Of a DNA stretch of 64,000 bases, positions 50,329 to 62,190 are shown piece by piece. Origin of the DNA: Apodospora peruviana. Lineage: Eukaryota > Ascomycota > Sordariomycetes > Sordariales > Lasiosphaeriaceae. The notes beneath the pieces are model-generated. The model saw only the letters and a list, made by a program, of their open reading frames with translations. It did no database searches and had not been told where the DNA came from. The stretch covers positions 3,068,001 through 3,132,000 of the forward strand of contig JAUEDM010000003.1 of the NCBI GenBank assembly GCA_033439685.1. Reading direction: 5' to 3'. Position 1 is the stretch's first letter. Each line of letters begins with the position of its first letter. Position numbers and translations under genes: made by a program.

Positions 50329-53300
50329 TCAAAGAACATACCCTCCAGCCCCAACACACCTCCACTCTCTCACCCCCATTCCATCCTCCAACTCAACACA
50401 CCACCAAAGCGCATCCTTAGCCTTGTCAAGCTGCCCGCTCTCTTCGTACGCCCTAGCCAACGCGAACCACGCCTCACTATAGTTCCACCCGGACCCCAAC
50501 TTCGTCAGCCCCGAAAGCAATCCATACGCCCGATCTCTCGCCGCAAGCCGATCAACCAGCGGCAGCGAAGTCGCTTTGTACGCCGGCGGCAGCAACTGCG
50601 CTGCCGCCCCCAGAACAGGCGATATCCCCTGCTGCTGCGAAACCGGTCTTCCGTTCAGCCTCGGCACCTCCGGCACCTTGTCAGCCTTCTTCTTTGCCGC
50701 CGACGCAGCGGTATTCGCCAGCCCAAGTGGGACAGACGGCAAGACCGGAAACTTTTCAGGTCTGTTCTGGAACACGAGGCTGGCCTTAGCGTCGAGAGCA
50801 GGCTCGTACGTGTCATCGTTGTACCCATTGACCATGTCAAGCCCGGGAACAGCGGGTGGTGGGAGCAACTTCTCCGAGTAGATGTCCAGCAGGATGTCCG
50901 ATAATCCGACGATGGCGGCAGGGTGGTCGGGGAAGTGCGTCAGGGCTGACTCGAAACTTGACCGGGCGTGATAGGGCCGCTCACGGGCGAGGTATAAATA
51001 TCCCTTCTGTTTTACAGCAAAGTAAAATATTAGTTTCAATTTCATGTATACCGAAGAATGCGGCGTAAAACATACCTCCGTCCAAACATCAGCAACCAGT
51101 TCCTCGATGCTCTTATTCTGTCCCCAAGGCGTCTGCCGGACCGACAGGGTACCCGAACTGTCGTTCGCCACCTCGACCTCAAGTGCCTGCACAATCTTTT
51201 GCGCCTCAAGACAAGCCTTCTGCGCATCGTCAAAGAGTCCCGCCCGCCGATAAAAGCCCGCAATGACAAGCCAGACCTTAACCAGTGTCACCCTCCTCCT
51301 CTTCTTGTTATGGTTCGGATGAAACTGCACGAACGGCAGCAAGGCCGCAAAGGACTCCACCTCGTTGACCGACAATCCCGACAGGTCCGGGTTGTTGTTT
51401 CTCGACCGTGACGATGCGTTAGACGTATACGACTGGCTGTGTTTCAGAGTCCCAGGACTAGCCGCCGCACTACCCTCATAACCACCAGTCTTGCTACCAA
51501 AAGTAAAGTACTGTGGCAAGTTATCGTCAAACGGTGTAAAATATTTCTCCCCGTCGACGATCGACGGAGGGTACTGCTGCGAGCCGGTACCGCGACTTCC
51601 GCTGCGGTCTCGCTTGCGCAGACTCGCTCTCCTCCCATTCGATTCGCTCCGTCTCCTGATGCTATCCGATTTCCGAGACGTCCGACCTGAGCGAAGATCC
51701 CCATGCTCGTTAGTCACCTGGATCGTCGGCGCGGTCGTGGTGGTGCTCTGGACCGTCTGCGTCGTCTGGGGCCGCGACGCAATCGTTGACATGCGTTCGT
51801 TGCCTCCTCCCAACACGCTCTGCCTCGGCTGGTGAGACGTCGATTTCTCCGACCGGTGGCTCCCAAACATGCTACCTCTCAGGCTTCGCAGGGTTGCGGT
51901 CGTTTTCGGAGGCTCCAACTGTGCATTCAGTTCGAGCTTGTCCTCTACATCCCCAAACAATCTGGGGAATAACGTAAGCAGCTCCGAGCTGGCATTGACC
52001 GCGACTGTCGGCCCCTCGACCAGCTCCAGGATGGAGAGTTGAGTCATTTTAATCTCCAGAATGCTCTCTCGCTCGTAGTCGTCCATCTCGTCAACAATGC
52101 CGTCGCCACCAGACTTCTCGGCCTCCACTTCGTTAAGGTGGTCGCTCCGATAGCCTCCATTTAGACTTTTACCTCCGAAGAGCACATATGGATCCTTGAA
52201 CTGCTCAATCGCCCCCTCGCAAGCCCGGGCGGCCATCAGATACTCCTGCCGTGCACTGAGCATCAAGGCTAGAAGATGCCAAAGAGGTATGAGCGAGCGC
52301 TCTCGCCAGTACGGCCCGTTGTAAAGCTCCTGGCCTGCAGCGGCCTTATCCGTAAGGAGAGCGGTTTTGACCAGTTCGATCGCCACAGTTAGCTTTCGCT
52401 GCTCAGCATAAAGCAGGCCGAGTGCAAACACGCCTCTGACATCAGCAACATTACCAAATTCCGGAGACAGCGATTTTCGGAGGTATCTAATTGCTTCATC
52501 CTGGCTTTGCGTCCTGGCTTCCGAGTCATAGGTCACTCTCGCCCATTGAGCATGCGCCAGGCCGACTGCCTGCCACGATAATGCCAGAATGTGAAGCGGT
52601 ACTTTGTTCTGCATAGCGCTCAAGGGCCGGTCTTCTTTGAGAGGCTTGAATCCATCTTCCAGACGCGAGTGAGCCGGCCCCAGTTTCTCGACTAATTGCT
52701 GTAGTTCAGACGCAAGGTTGAGCGCCTTTTCTGCCGCCTCCCTGCCGCCGTAGCGACATAGCGCAGTGATACAAGTAGAGATGGCCTCAAGCATGGTCGC
52801 ATCGTCGTCAAGGGCAGGCTCAGGGTGTCCGGTCTTCTCCACTCTTGCCTTGCCCTTCTTGACCAGCTCCAAGTACGAGTCGAATGACATGAAAGCCAAA
52901 TCAAACTCCGCTACCGCGAGGTGTACCGTGAAAAGATGCCGTAACACAGCGGTCGAGTGATATGTCTTTGTCGCAGCCCCATACAGAGTGTCTAGGGTCC
53001 CATGGCTAAGTGAGTCTCTGCCGCCCGCGCCGAGGTCCTGTTCCTTCCAACCACGCCCGTTCAAAATGGTCCAGTTTCGCATAACCCGGGCAACAAATTC
53101 CTCGACCTCGGCTCTCTGCTCATCAGCCTTGGGAAACCGGGTCTCGGAGTACAGTAAGCCTTGGTAGATGGTTTCCACCTTCTTCAGCTCGGACCGCAGC
53201 TGATTTCGCGCCGAGGACTCGGTGCTAATGGGAGAGTGGCCTGTGGGAAAAGGCAGGTCCCGCTGCAAGATCTCCGATATGGTAAAGTAGTATTCGGACC

Positions 53301-54257
53301 ACACTTGCCGCCTAGGCACAGAACCTCGAAACCCGTATCCTCCCGCCAGGGGCGCGCCTTTGTCGCCTGCCCAGTACTTGGACCACGTGCGAAAGGAGGC
53401 CAGACAGTTGGGGTCGGAAAGCAGCTGCTCATTCTCGCGGATCGCCTGGCTCGCTAGCATACAGTATTCGGTCAAGAATAGCTCAGCCCAATAACGCAGC
53501 TGCTGGCGGGCGGGCCGAGTAGTCCAGACGCCAGAGAGCGACGGCAATGCCGAGCTGAATGCCTCGAGAGCCGCTTCCCTCTGCTCATCGCGAGCCAGGC
53601 AGTTCGCTCTAAGGTAGGTCGATTTCAGCGCGCATACTTTCGTCCACTCGGAGAGCGTGTCAAGGTTCTCGTAGAGGGGGTATTCCTGGTCGAAGTTCTT
53701 TGGCAGAAAAATCAAGGTCTGACTGTATTCTCTCAGCACCCAGTGCAGCCACCCCGCGCAGACCTTGGCCTGAAACCTTTCTTCGGGGAAGTGCTCCTCC
53801 TTGTCTATTTCGGTTGCAAGCTTCGGCAGCTGCCTCGCGATCTCGACGTCTACGAGGGAGGTGGCGGTCGAGGGTCGGTCGGCAGGTGGAACTTTGAAGG
53901 TGGCCTTGGTAATGTCTCGTTCGGTTTCGGCCGTCAATGTAAGACCTAACGGAAGTTCTGGTCAATACCCAGACGCAAAAAACACCACCGGGGGGTTGGG
54001 GGTTCTGGAATTCGGGAGAGCATACAAGAGCGGTCGGGCGCATGCTTCCGCACTTTGCGGACAAGTTCGGGGACGGCATCCCAGTTTTCCTCGCAACGGG
54101 CATCGCCGAGCTGTTGGATGTAATGGGCGGCCTTCGCTGCGTCGGGCTAATTGGCGTAAGCAGAAACAGAATTAGCCAGAATTATTTTTCTTCAATTCGA
54201 CTGTCTCGGGGTGAGGTCAAAAGGGTGTGGACTTTGGGAGGAACTGCTACTCACCAT
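50329..54257 (-). CDS. ypp1: YPP1/TTC7-like TPR protein (PI4-kinase complex scaffold, RhiA type)
   Basis: The predicted product is 1223 aa. Coding exons are 54257-54255 (only the ATG), 54146-54026, 53945-51076 and 51006-50329. Introns are 108, 80 and 69 bp. Only this arrangement gives an ATG: the long exon opens with TTG, and exon 2 (PDAAKAAHYIQQLGDAR) has no in-frame Met. The protein is almost all helical TPR-like repeats, with a Ser/Arg/Thr-rich disordered insert at about 700-870 and C-terminal TPRs (YLYLARERPYHARSSFESALTHFP). Yeast Ypp1 and animal TTC7 link Efr3 to the Stt4/PI4KA kinase at the plasma membrane, making PI4P. Fungal orthologues are also called filamentation protein RhiA. The 69-bp last intron lacks a stop and is in frame, so retention is possible. 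Diverges from RIX1. Confidence 0.87.
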
Positions 54258-54986
54258 GTTGCCTGGTTTGCAATCGGACACGCACTACGATGACTTATTG
54301 AGACGAGGCATGCGGACGGAGCATTCTCGAGACAAGTCTTTGGCGACTCGAGTGGAAGTTGACGGAAATGTGAAGGACCATGTGCTGGCAAAAGCGATGC
54401 GTTACGGTGGGAGGTAATACAGATGGAGGGGATTGTCAACAATGGCAGAGTGCAGAGGCGTACTAGGTTATAAAGCTAAATTCCCAGGAACCTGAAAGTC
54501 TGGTGGCCGACCTTGCTGAATACGATGATTCGGCTACAGGCATAACAGTACCTCAAAGTCTATAAAGTGATGAGATGAGATTGACCAACCTGGAACGTAG
54601 AAGCTCATAACTGCCCGGTGACAGCAGTTACAGGGGCCTTGCCGGAACAAAAAGTGGGCTGCCGGGCCGCTCCAGGGTAGGTAGCCAGAGCTCTAGCCAG
54701 GCCAATTGGCGATAAGATTTTACTTCACATCGATAAGAAAAAAAAAGGTTTGGTCGCATTAGACTTGCGACGATATTCTCCAACTCAGGGCGCCCAACTT
54801 GCGATTGGAGCTTAGGTACGAAACTCTCATTTCAGGTTGTTAAGAGACCAATCTACGGATCCATAACTGAGGACTTTGCCATTGCCCCCAGAAACTGCCT
54901 TGGCCTTGGACCCCTTTTATTCCCAAACAACACCCCTAACCCAGACGACGCGTGTTCTGCATCTTGCACCCGACCTTCATCAAGAG
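54258..54986. promoter_or_regulatory. divergent promoter region between YPP1-like and RIX1 genes
   Basis: It is 730 bp between two divergent starts. The YPP1 side includes 5' UTR directly before the ATG-only exon. The RIX1 side stays open in frame from a TTG at 54876, but the first ATG is 54987. An A-tract (10 A) lies near 54739-54748. No gene is recognised. Confidence 0.6.
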
Positions 54987-57374
54987 ATGGCTGCTGCACC
55001 GCCCGACCTTCGGGTCATATGTCGCAGACTCGCCTCAACACCAGCCGACCAGCTCACTCGCCTCTGTCCGGTTCTTGTCGGCCATGTCTTGCGCTGTGGC
55101 GGTGCTCTCTCGTCTTCTCAAGAGGCAAAGGGCAGTGATAAGTCATCCGAGACGCCCGTGCTCATTCACAGGCTCAAGGCTCATATTACGACCCTCCTGA
55201 CTGGCAAGAACCCTTCTGGTCGGTTCGCCGCTGTTTGCTTGATTAAGGCCGTGATCGATGTTGGGGGATGGGAGTGTTTACGAACTTCAGACCCCTGGAT
55301 TCGCGGTCTGATTTCTATTCTGCAGGTACGTTATGCACATATCATCACTTTGGGCGGGACTTGGAACTAACATGAAATGTAGAAACCCGACCCCCTTGCC
55401 TCAAAGGAGCTATGCATCGTCACCTTGACGAGAATATATACGCTCCTCCAGGGCTACCAGACCCTGGTGAGGGAGATGGCAACCCCAACTCTTCCAGACT
55501 ATGTCAAGGCTTGCCTTCAGCTCATCAAGCCGCTGGCCTCGGGCAAGCCGCTCAAGACACCAGCATCCCTCATCGAGACCGTCATTTGCTCTTTCTCCAA
55601 GATCGTGATTCTCTATCCCACGACCATGCGCACCTTCAGCGGACAAATCAAAACGACCATCAAGGTCTATATAGCGCCTACCTCGACAGACCCCATTATT
55701 GTCCCCCAGAGCTTGAGACAGAGCTCACGGCGATTGTCCATTCTTCTCCATTACACGGCAGCCAAAAACGGCAGCAGCGATGAATGGGTGAAGGCCATCA
55801 GGGCGTCAATTAAGGAGTGTCACGCCACAACCGACCAAGTATTCCGCGCCGTGCACGAGTCTTGGGAGTCTACCACCGGCTACAGGAAACAGGCGGTACA
55901 GTCGGAAGCAGACCCGGCTGGTGGCGGAGACTCATCAGACGATCTCCCACCTTGGACCGGCGTCCTCGCTGGCTCGGAGAGGCTCGTTGGCCTGTTACAG
56001 CTCCTCGCTGGATATTTCCGGTCGCCCACAAAAGCAGCCATAACAATTCCAGTAGGCGAACTATTGGACTTGACGTCGAGGTTAACACTGATAACCCTCC
56101 CTACCATTTCCGAGGACACCGTCGAGATGAACGCCGCCATCGGAAAAGACGAGAAGGCGGAGCTGTGGAGCGTCTTGCCCGACATCCACACAGTGGTCAT
56201 GCGCCTCCATATAGCCATCATCCATCGTCTGCAGGAAAACTCCCTCCCACTTTCGACCGACCTTCTCGACCAGATGGTCCGCGTGTTCAACTCAAGCCGA
56301 CACGTTTCTTCGGTGCGAGAAACCACGTACACTCTCGCCAAGGAGCTGCTTCTGGTCTCTGGCCCGACCCTGCTCAAACTGACCGTCAGCTCCCTGGCGC
56401 ACGTCATCCAGAGTTGCTGCCAGGACATCCTCCGCGCCGCAGGCCATGCCGAGGAGAAGTCACCGAAACCACCAGCCGGCGCCAATGGCACCGGCAGCAC
56501 AAAACAGCCGCAACAAAAAGCCGCAGCTAGCAACGCCGATGACTACCTGACCAAGACACCCACCACATCTACGTTACATCTCTCAGCCAGCCACAAAGAA
56601 GCAGCTGACGCACTTCTACCTCTTTTTCTCTCGCATCTGCCCCAGCGGCACCTGAGCCCCGATTCCCGCGGCTTGGTCGACCGCACGGCCATCCTGTCAA
56701 ACAGCAAAACCGCCATGCTGGCCAGCTGCCTGCACCCCTACAAGGACAGCCGCGGCCGGTACTACCCCAGCATTCTCCCTTTTCTGACTCGTCAGTTCCC
56801 TCACGACCAGGACGTCGAGGTATTGCGGACGAATCTTATCAGGGATGGCCGTGCGGCTGCTGCTGGGCATCACGAAGGGGGAGGATGGGATCCCCGGGAG
56901 GGATTGGAGGATCTTTTGAAGGAGAAGGGTGAGGAGGCTGTTGTAGCGGAGGAACAAGATCATGATCTTACGGCAAAAACCCGCGGAGATGTTGGTGATG
57001 TGAAGGTATCGAACGGGTGGGGAGACATGGAAATTGACTCTGCCGCCGCCGGTAGCAGTGCTGCTGCTACGAATCCATTCTTCGTCACGGGCAAGACGGA
57101 AGATGCGCCGGTGCCGGTGCCGGTAACTGGGGGAGTAGTGACGCCGTTGAAGCGCAAGGCCTCGGAGGAAGCTGTTGCAGCCAAGACCAAAAAGGGCAAG
57201 GCAGCGCAGGAGGTCCAGGTTGCCATCATGCCCAAGGTTCCCGCTGTGGAAGAGGAGCACTACCCGGACAGTGATAGCGATAGTGACGCGGGCAGTATCG
57301 AGATTGATATGACGATGGAGGACGACGAGGAGGAAGATGAAGAAGATGAGGAGGATAGTGGAGAGGGTAAATAG
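54987..57374 (+). CDS. rix1: pre-rRNA-processing protein RIX1
   Basis: The predicted product is 776 aa. Exon 1 is 54987-55325; the 57-bp intron 55326-55382 (GTACGT...ATGTAG) joins phase 0 (ISILQ|KPDPLASKEL). The N-terminal ~250 residues match the RIX1 helical-repeat domain (LRVICRRLASTP, ARFAAVCLIKAVID-like block, CIVTLTRIYTLLQGYQTLVREMATPTLPDYVKACL). The C-terminus is a long low-complexity tail with basic blocks (LKRKASEE, KTKKGKAAQ) and a final acidic run (DDEEEDEEDEEDSGEG). Rix1 with Ipi1 and Ipi3 works with the Rea1 ATPase in late 60S maturation, in nucleolus and nucleoplasm. The first ATG follows a TTG-opened stretch with no conserved features. An AATAAA signal lies 39 bp after the stop (57413-57418). 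Confidence 0.88.
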
Positions 57375-57748
57375 AGTCTTGTTCGAGATCTTCATACCCG
57401 GTATCTTGAAAGAATAAAGGTCTGCTTTCATGAATACCTAGGCATGCCAGTTAGTAAATGAACTAGTTGCCTTTCGGAGGTGATTTTGAGCGCGAATGTG
57501 TTCATCTGTACAGTCCTTTTAACTATATAAAAGCATCTTATGCTTATAAAACGCCACTGCTAATTCACCTTAAAACACCTTCTCTTGAACGTATGCCTTT
57601 TTATTCATATGGATACCTATAAAAACGCCTGGCTCTGTTCCGGAAAGTAAACAAACCCGGCCCTTATTTCTGAAACCCTGCCCATGATTACTCCTACAAT
57701 GCATGCCTAGAGTAAAAAAAACCACCTGTACGCCCCTTACGATAGCCA
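57375..57748. other. convergent 3' flanks of RIX1 and the WW-domain gene
   Basis: The two genes end toward each other. Only the RIX1 AATAAA hexamer and AT-rich sequence are seen. Confidence 0.6.
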
Positions 57749-58762
57749 CTAATCCCGTAGCCAAGCCCGCCGCTTCTCCTCTTTCTTAGCCTTCCGCTTC
57801 TCCTTGAATGCCTTGAGCTCGGCTTTCGTGGGTTTCTTGCCCGCCCGCTCGGCCTTGAGGCTGCGCCCGTCGTGCATGTTGGCCGCCGCGTCGACATCGA
57901 AGAAAGCGTTCATCTGGCGTCTGCTCTTAGCCTCGTCGGTGTGGCGCTCGACGCCCTGATCCGGCAGCTGCCACTGGCCCGTGTGGCGATTGAAGAAGGC
58001 TCCGTTAGGGTATCCCTCACCGCCAACCAAACCTGCCGCTCTTTCAACTCCTCCTTGTGCGGAAGCCTCCTGAGCGACCGCTGCGCGGGTGTTTCGCGCG
58101 TACCAGGCATTTTCGTCGTAGCTGCCGTGGATGGCCGGGTTGTAGCCGCCGGCGATCGAGACGGGGTTGCTGAGCGCCGAGACGTCGACATTCTCCGGGA
58201 CCACGACGGGGATTGGCGGTGCTGCGACTTCTACACCGGCTTTGGGAACGCGCGGATTCTCCTGCTGCCAGATGTTGATAAACCGGTTGTAGAACCACCA
58301 CGAATTGTCGTTGGGGTTCCATTGGGGGGTCCAGCCGTCGTCCTCTGGTACCTGCTGCTGCGCGAGATGCTGCTCTTGGTCAGGGATGGACTCGCTAGGC
58401 AGTGGGGGCTCTTGGCCTGGGATGGGCTCGCTAGGCAGTGGGGGAGCCGTGCCAGCGGCCTCCTCGGGCTCAGCGGTGCTCTCGGCAGTCTCGTCAATCA
58501 AGCCCGGCTCCGGGCTGGAGCGGGACGACTCGTTGCCGTTGGAATTCCTGGGGTCATGGTCTGCATGCTCAGTCAAAGGTGAGCCTGAAGTGACGGGCGA
58601 TTCACTCCGCGCATTGTTGGTCGCCGGGCCCGTCGCATCCGTCTTCTCATTCTCGTTCGGCTCGGACTTTACTGAGGCGGAAGAATCGGTGACTTGGTCG
58701 GGTTTTGTTGCGGGTGTCTCGAGCGCAGCCAATTTGGCCGTGTCAAAAGTGGGCTGCGACAT
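57749..58762 (-). CDS. WW-domain protein with lysine-rich C-terminus
   Basis: The predicted product is 337 aa from one exon. Residues 1-140 are acidic, Ser/Pro-rich and disordered, with two tandem 12-residue units (PLPSEPIPGQEP and PLPSESIPDQEQ). A single WW domain follows at about 141-172 (DGWTPQWNPNDNSWWFYN...WQQENP), with the two signature aromatics and closing Pro. Known WW domains bind Pro-rich peptides. A second aromatic block (NGAFFNRHTGQWQLPDQG, about 255-272) resembles the WW-adjacent repeat of fungal WWM1-like proteins. The C-terminus is a Lys/Arg/Glu helix (KPTKAELKAFKEKRKAKKEEKRRAWLRD), probably coiled coil or nucleic-acid/nuclear targeting. The partner and pathway are not evident. 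Confidence 0.85.
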   Translation of the reverse strand: MSQPTFDTAKLAALETPATKPDQVTDSSASVKSEPNENEKTDATGPATNNARSESPVTSGSPLTEHADHDPRNSNGNESSRSSPEPGLIDETAESTAEPEEAAGTAPPLPSEPIPGQEPPLPSESIPDQEQHLAQQQVPEDDGWTPQWNPNDNSWWFYNRFINIWQQENPRVPKAGVEVAAPPIPVVVPENVDVSALSNPVSIAGGYNPAIHGSYDENAWYARNTRAAVAQEASAQGGVERAAGLVGGEGYPNGAFFNRHTGQWQLPDQGVERHTDEAKSRRQMNAFFDVDAAANMHDGRSLKAERAGKKPTKAELKAFKEKRKAKKEEKRRAWLRD

Positions 58763-60634
58763 GACGGCGAGTAGAGAATGACGATGTCGAGATGATCAAG
58801 TTGAAGAAGGCTGGTTTGCGAAAGAATGGTCGAGCAAAGAAGAGATCTTCATTTCCTGATTATTACCAGTGACTGTTTAGTACTAGATATCAGAAACGCG
58901 ACGAATGGAACGGGGGGTAGCGAGCGTGCGGTGAGAATACCCAAGAGATGTGGCGTTTGATGGTCGTGATGTCCGCAGGTTGGCGAGTGCATCGATCGTT
59001 GTCATGGAAAGTTGACGGTGCTGCCGACCTACCGTACGTCGGTGGTCAGTGTTCCGGCAGTCGGGTTCCACTCCCGCGGAGGAAATTCCTCTTTGATGTG
59101 GGGAAAGCGCTATGCAAATACTGGGCGTTGGAGCTCATAAACAAAACAGGGTTAGGTGTCCAAGCTAGTTTATGCCTCAATCGGGACCTTGGCCCACACC
59201 TTTTGATTCAAATCTCGGCAATGCTTGAACGGTCCCTCCATGTTCCTTCTCCCGTTCCCCACGCAGCAGGAGCAGTCTTGTTTGGTCAACACTCAAATGT
59301 TCTTCAAAGCTTAAATGTTTGGGTCCTTCAGGAGTCCGTTGATGTTCTCGATTCTCTCTGTTTCACCTTTGAATGCTACCTAGGTACCCTACATTTAGGC
59401 TCTTCAAATCTGTCTTTCCCTTCTTCTGCACAGACTCGCATGCAAAACACCAACATTGTTTGCTCAGCTGTCGCACGACATGACATCAGCCCTCCATCGA
59501 CGACTGAGTTTGCACAGCTCTCGTTCGAGCCCGTGGCGGTGAAAATGCAATTCATTGCTTTGGACAAAGGCCATGCTACATAATCTCGCCTTCTATCATC
59601 CGTGTGTCTCATCCGAGTGAATCAAGCTTTGGAAAGCAAGGTTGCCTCACTTGAATCTCAATCTCATGTTGACGATGATACACCCAGAATTTTCGTGCGA
59701 TTGACTACCTACTAGCGAGCCCCAAGTGCTACCGTGTCACTGGGCTCAGAGTCCCGGTCAACATGAGCCTCCATTTTCCCTCCATTTTTAGCAACTCCGG
59801 TCTGGCCAGGTCGTATGTCGTCTTTAGCCGGATAGCATGACTATCAATTACACACACTTTATATGGCAAAATGCTGATCCTTGAACCTGGTGTTGCGCCG
59901 CTCGCAGTTCATTGACCGCTGGAACTGATTCGCCAACCTCGCTTCGAAGGGCCTCCAGATGGCTCTCCATTTCTGAGGTCTGCACCGACGCAAGACCAAA
60001 GGAGAGTCCCGCCGCTGGCTTGCGCCGGGAATTATATCGGGCCACTCTCCGCGAGTCTGGATCGCCATCACCACGCCGTGGCATTGACCAATGGATTCAG
60101 ACGCGCGCCTTGCTTCAACTAAGACCGCAGAATTTCAGTCCCACGACTTACAAACACCCAGATGGGCCTTCTTCTTTGCCGGCGACCCGCTCTACTAGCA
60201 TTGGACAGTTGCTCGTTGTCGTTCAAGAAGTTCCCTATTTGAGCGGCTTGTTCCCGCCGGGGGAGCACCAGTTCCCGCATTATTCTCCTTTTGCCCTGTT
60301 CCTTCTGTTAAAGACGGCTCCAGGTATTATTATACCGGGCTCGCTATTGTGGTCATTGTTGTCTTTCTCTTCTACATTGAGGCGGCGGTGCCTGTTTTCA
60401 CTTCAGCCTCCAACGCGCTACTACATGTAGTTATTGGTCGGCCTTGATCACATATGCTCACCTCTCCTCCCATTTCGTGTCATTTCAGAATCACCTCCCC
60501 ACTCGTACACGTGCCCTCTCCGCGGCGTGTAAGTTTAACACGGAAGCCTGATCCATAGCGGGTCACCGCCTGTCAGTTTCGAATCTCTGAACAGCTTCCA
60601 GACGAGGCCATCGGAGCGGGCCAAGACGACGATC
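58763..60634. promoter_or_regulatory. divergent intergenic region between the WW-domain and GH16-like genes
   Basis: This 1.9 kb should contain both promoters. A 211-codon open frame (58948-59583, plus strand) has an ATG but no domain, signal peptide or homologue I recognise, so it is not called. A palindromic CTACCTAGGTAC lies at 59376-59387. Nothing else is supported. Confidence 0.5.
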
Positions 60635-61843
60635 ATGGAGTCGGTCAAACAAACAATGCGTTTACCTGCCTGTTTATCCTTGCTCATCATCATCCTATCC
60701 ACCGCCATTCCGCTGGCATTAGCAGAACCGACACTGACCGATGATTCAAAATGTGGCTGTTACATGACCAACGGCACCGAGACGGGCTACTTCACCAAGC
60801 ATAAGTTTTTTGACTTCCGGAACCTCGCCCAGTATGCCGGCGTCCCGGCGACCATTAACAATGCCGACGAGAGCGGTACCGCAGCAGTGACGAGCCAGTA
60901 CTTCACGTCGGAATGGACGAACACGTGGATGGTCGGAAACTGGAACAATAGCGCCGGGGACCGCAAAGATGCCACCGTCCTCATGGTTAACTCCCCGAAC
61001 AACGTCTACATTGAAGCGAACGGCGATCGGAACCCTGCGTCGCAAACATTCCTCACGATGCGGACGCAACGGCTGGAAAAATTCCAGACTGCTGCCGAAA
61101 TCGAGTCGGTGTCTGGCAGCTTCCAGTTCCTGTCGGTCCGCATGATGGCACGCACCATCGGGGCGAGCGGCGCCATCACGGCGCTGTTTACTTATCGGGG
61201 CACGGGGAAGCTGGCTACCGTGCAGGAGGCAGACCTGGAGATCCGGACGATCGATCCGCACAATACAATCCAGTATACCAACCAGCCATCGTATACCGAC
61301 GGCGGCGACACCATCGACCAGGCCACACAGAACGCGACCATGCCCGAGGGGCGGGAGTGGACGCAATGGGCAGTACATCGCCTTGACTGGACGCCAACCA
61401 CAACGGCGTGGTATGTTGACGGGGAGCAGGTGGCCAACATCTCGTTCCAGACGCCGCGTGACCCCAGCAAGATCATTTTGAATGCATGGAGCGACGGCGG
61501 CGAGTGGACGGGTAATATGACCCGCGGTGAAGCCGCGTATCTTCAGATCCAGTGGCTCGACGTTACATATAACTCGTCGGACACCGGCAAGGCGTCGAAG
61601 CGCGAAGAGGCGGACAATCTTGATGCAAGAGATAATGTTGGTCCCAGTGGTCCGCTGGTAGGGAGGGCTACTGAGGGTGGTTGCAAGATTGTGTGCAGCA
61701 TTGACGAGACGCCTATCCTGGGCAAGCCGGTCATGCTCTGGAATAATGGGGCGCATGGGCGGTGGGTGACTGAAGGAAGCGGGTTCGTTTTTTGGATACC
61801 TCCGACAACAATAGCAGTCTTGTTTGTCCTGTCTTTGTGGTAG
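60635..61843 (+). CDS. secreted GH16-family-like glycosidase with probable C-terminal membrane or GPI anchor
   Basis: The predicted product is 402 aa from one exon. Residues 1-30 are a signal peptide (LSLLIIILSTAIPLALA). The body fits the concanavalin-A-like beta sandwich of GH16. The catalytic signature ExDxE is intact as Glu198-Ala-Asp200-Leu-Glu202 (VQEADLEIRT), normally nucleophile and acid/base. WAVHRLDWTPTTTAWYVDG is the usual following block. Four or more N-x-S/T sites are present. The C-terminus after a Cys-containing stretch (GGCKIVC) ends in a hydrophobic 17-residue tail (WIPPTTIAVLFVLSLW), with no charge after it, consistent with a GPI signal. GH16 enzymes cleave or transfer beta-glucan or chitin-glucan in fungal walls; the substrate is not predictable here. 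Confidence 0.87.
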   Translation: MESVKQTMRLPACLSLLIIILSTAIPLALAEPTLTDDSKCGCYMTNGTETGYFTKHKFFDFRNLAQYAGVPATINNADESGTAAVTSQYFTSEWTNTWMVGNWNNSAGDRKDATVLMVNSPNNVYIEANGDRNPASQTFLTMRTQRLEKFQTAAEIESVSGSFQFLSVRMMARTIGASGAITALFTYRGTGKLATVQEADLEIRTIDPHNTIQYTNQPSYTDGGDTIDQATQNATMPEGREWTQWAVHRLDWTPTTTAWYVDGEQVANISFQTPRDPSKIILNAWSDGGEWTGNMTRGEAAYLQIQWLDVTYNSSDTGKASKREEADNLDARDNVGPSGPLVGRATEGGCKIVCSIDETPILGKPVMLWNNGAHGRWVTEGSGFVFWIPPTTIAVLFVLSLW

Positions 61844-62190
61844 AGGTCGGTGAATTCAAATGACTGCTTTGGCGTTCTTATGGTGGCTGTCAGGCCAGGT
61901 TGGAAAATTGGGGTTTACTTATCATTTATTTGTAAATAAGACATGTTCCAAAGTTTGAAAATTTTCAAGTTAGATGGCCACATGGAATCAGGGGTTCCAT
62001 AGTGAAACTCTGGGTGATCTGCCAGTAGCCGGTAGGGACGCAGACAAGCCCAATGACAAGGTCTTTGTTACATTCATTCATCCACGACTCCTTTAACAGC
62101 AGAAGATGGGTGTTTTAATGTCAAATTAAACAGCACCTCTATTCACAAGTGCTGCAACAACCCAGTAGCAACAGCCAGGGCCCCAACTCC
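61844..62190. other. convergent 3' flanks
   Basis: Nothing is seen beyond the presumed 3' UTRs of the GH16-like gene and the small Cys-containing gene. Confidence 0.55.

Noticed and set aside
58948..59583. 211-codon open frame, plus strand
   Set aside because: It has an ATG but no domain, no signal peptide and an odd composition. It lies in a divergent promoter region and is likely a chance frame.
59912..60430. 172-codon open frame upstream of the GH16-like gene
   Set aside because: Low-complexity Arg/Ser/Pro composition and overlap with minus-strand frames; no family resemblance.
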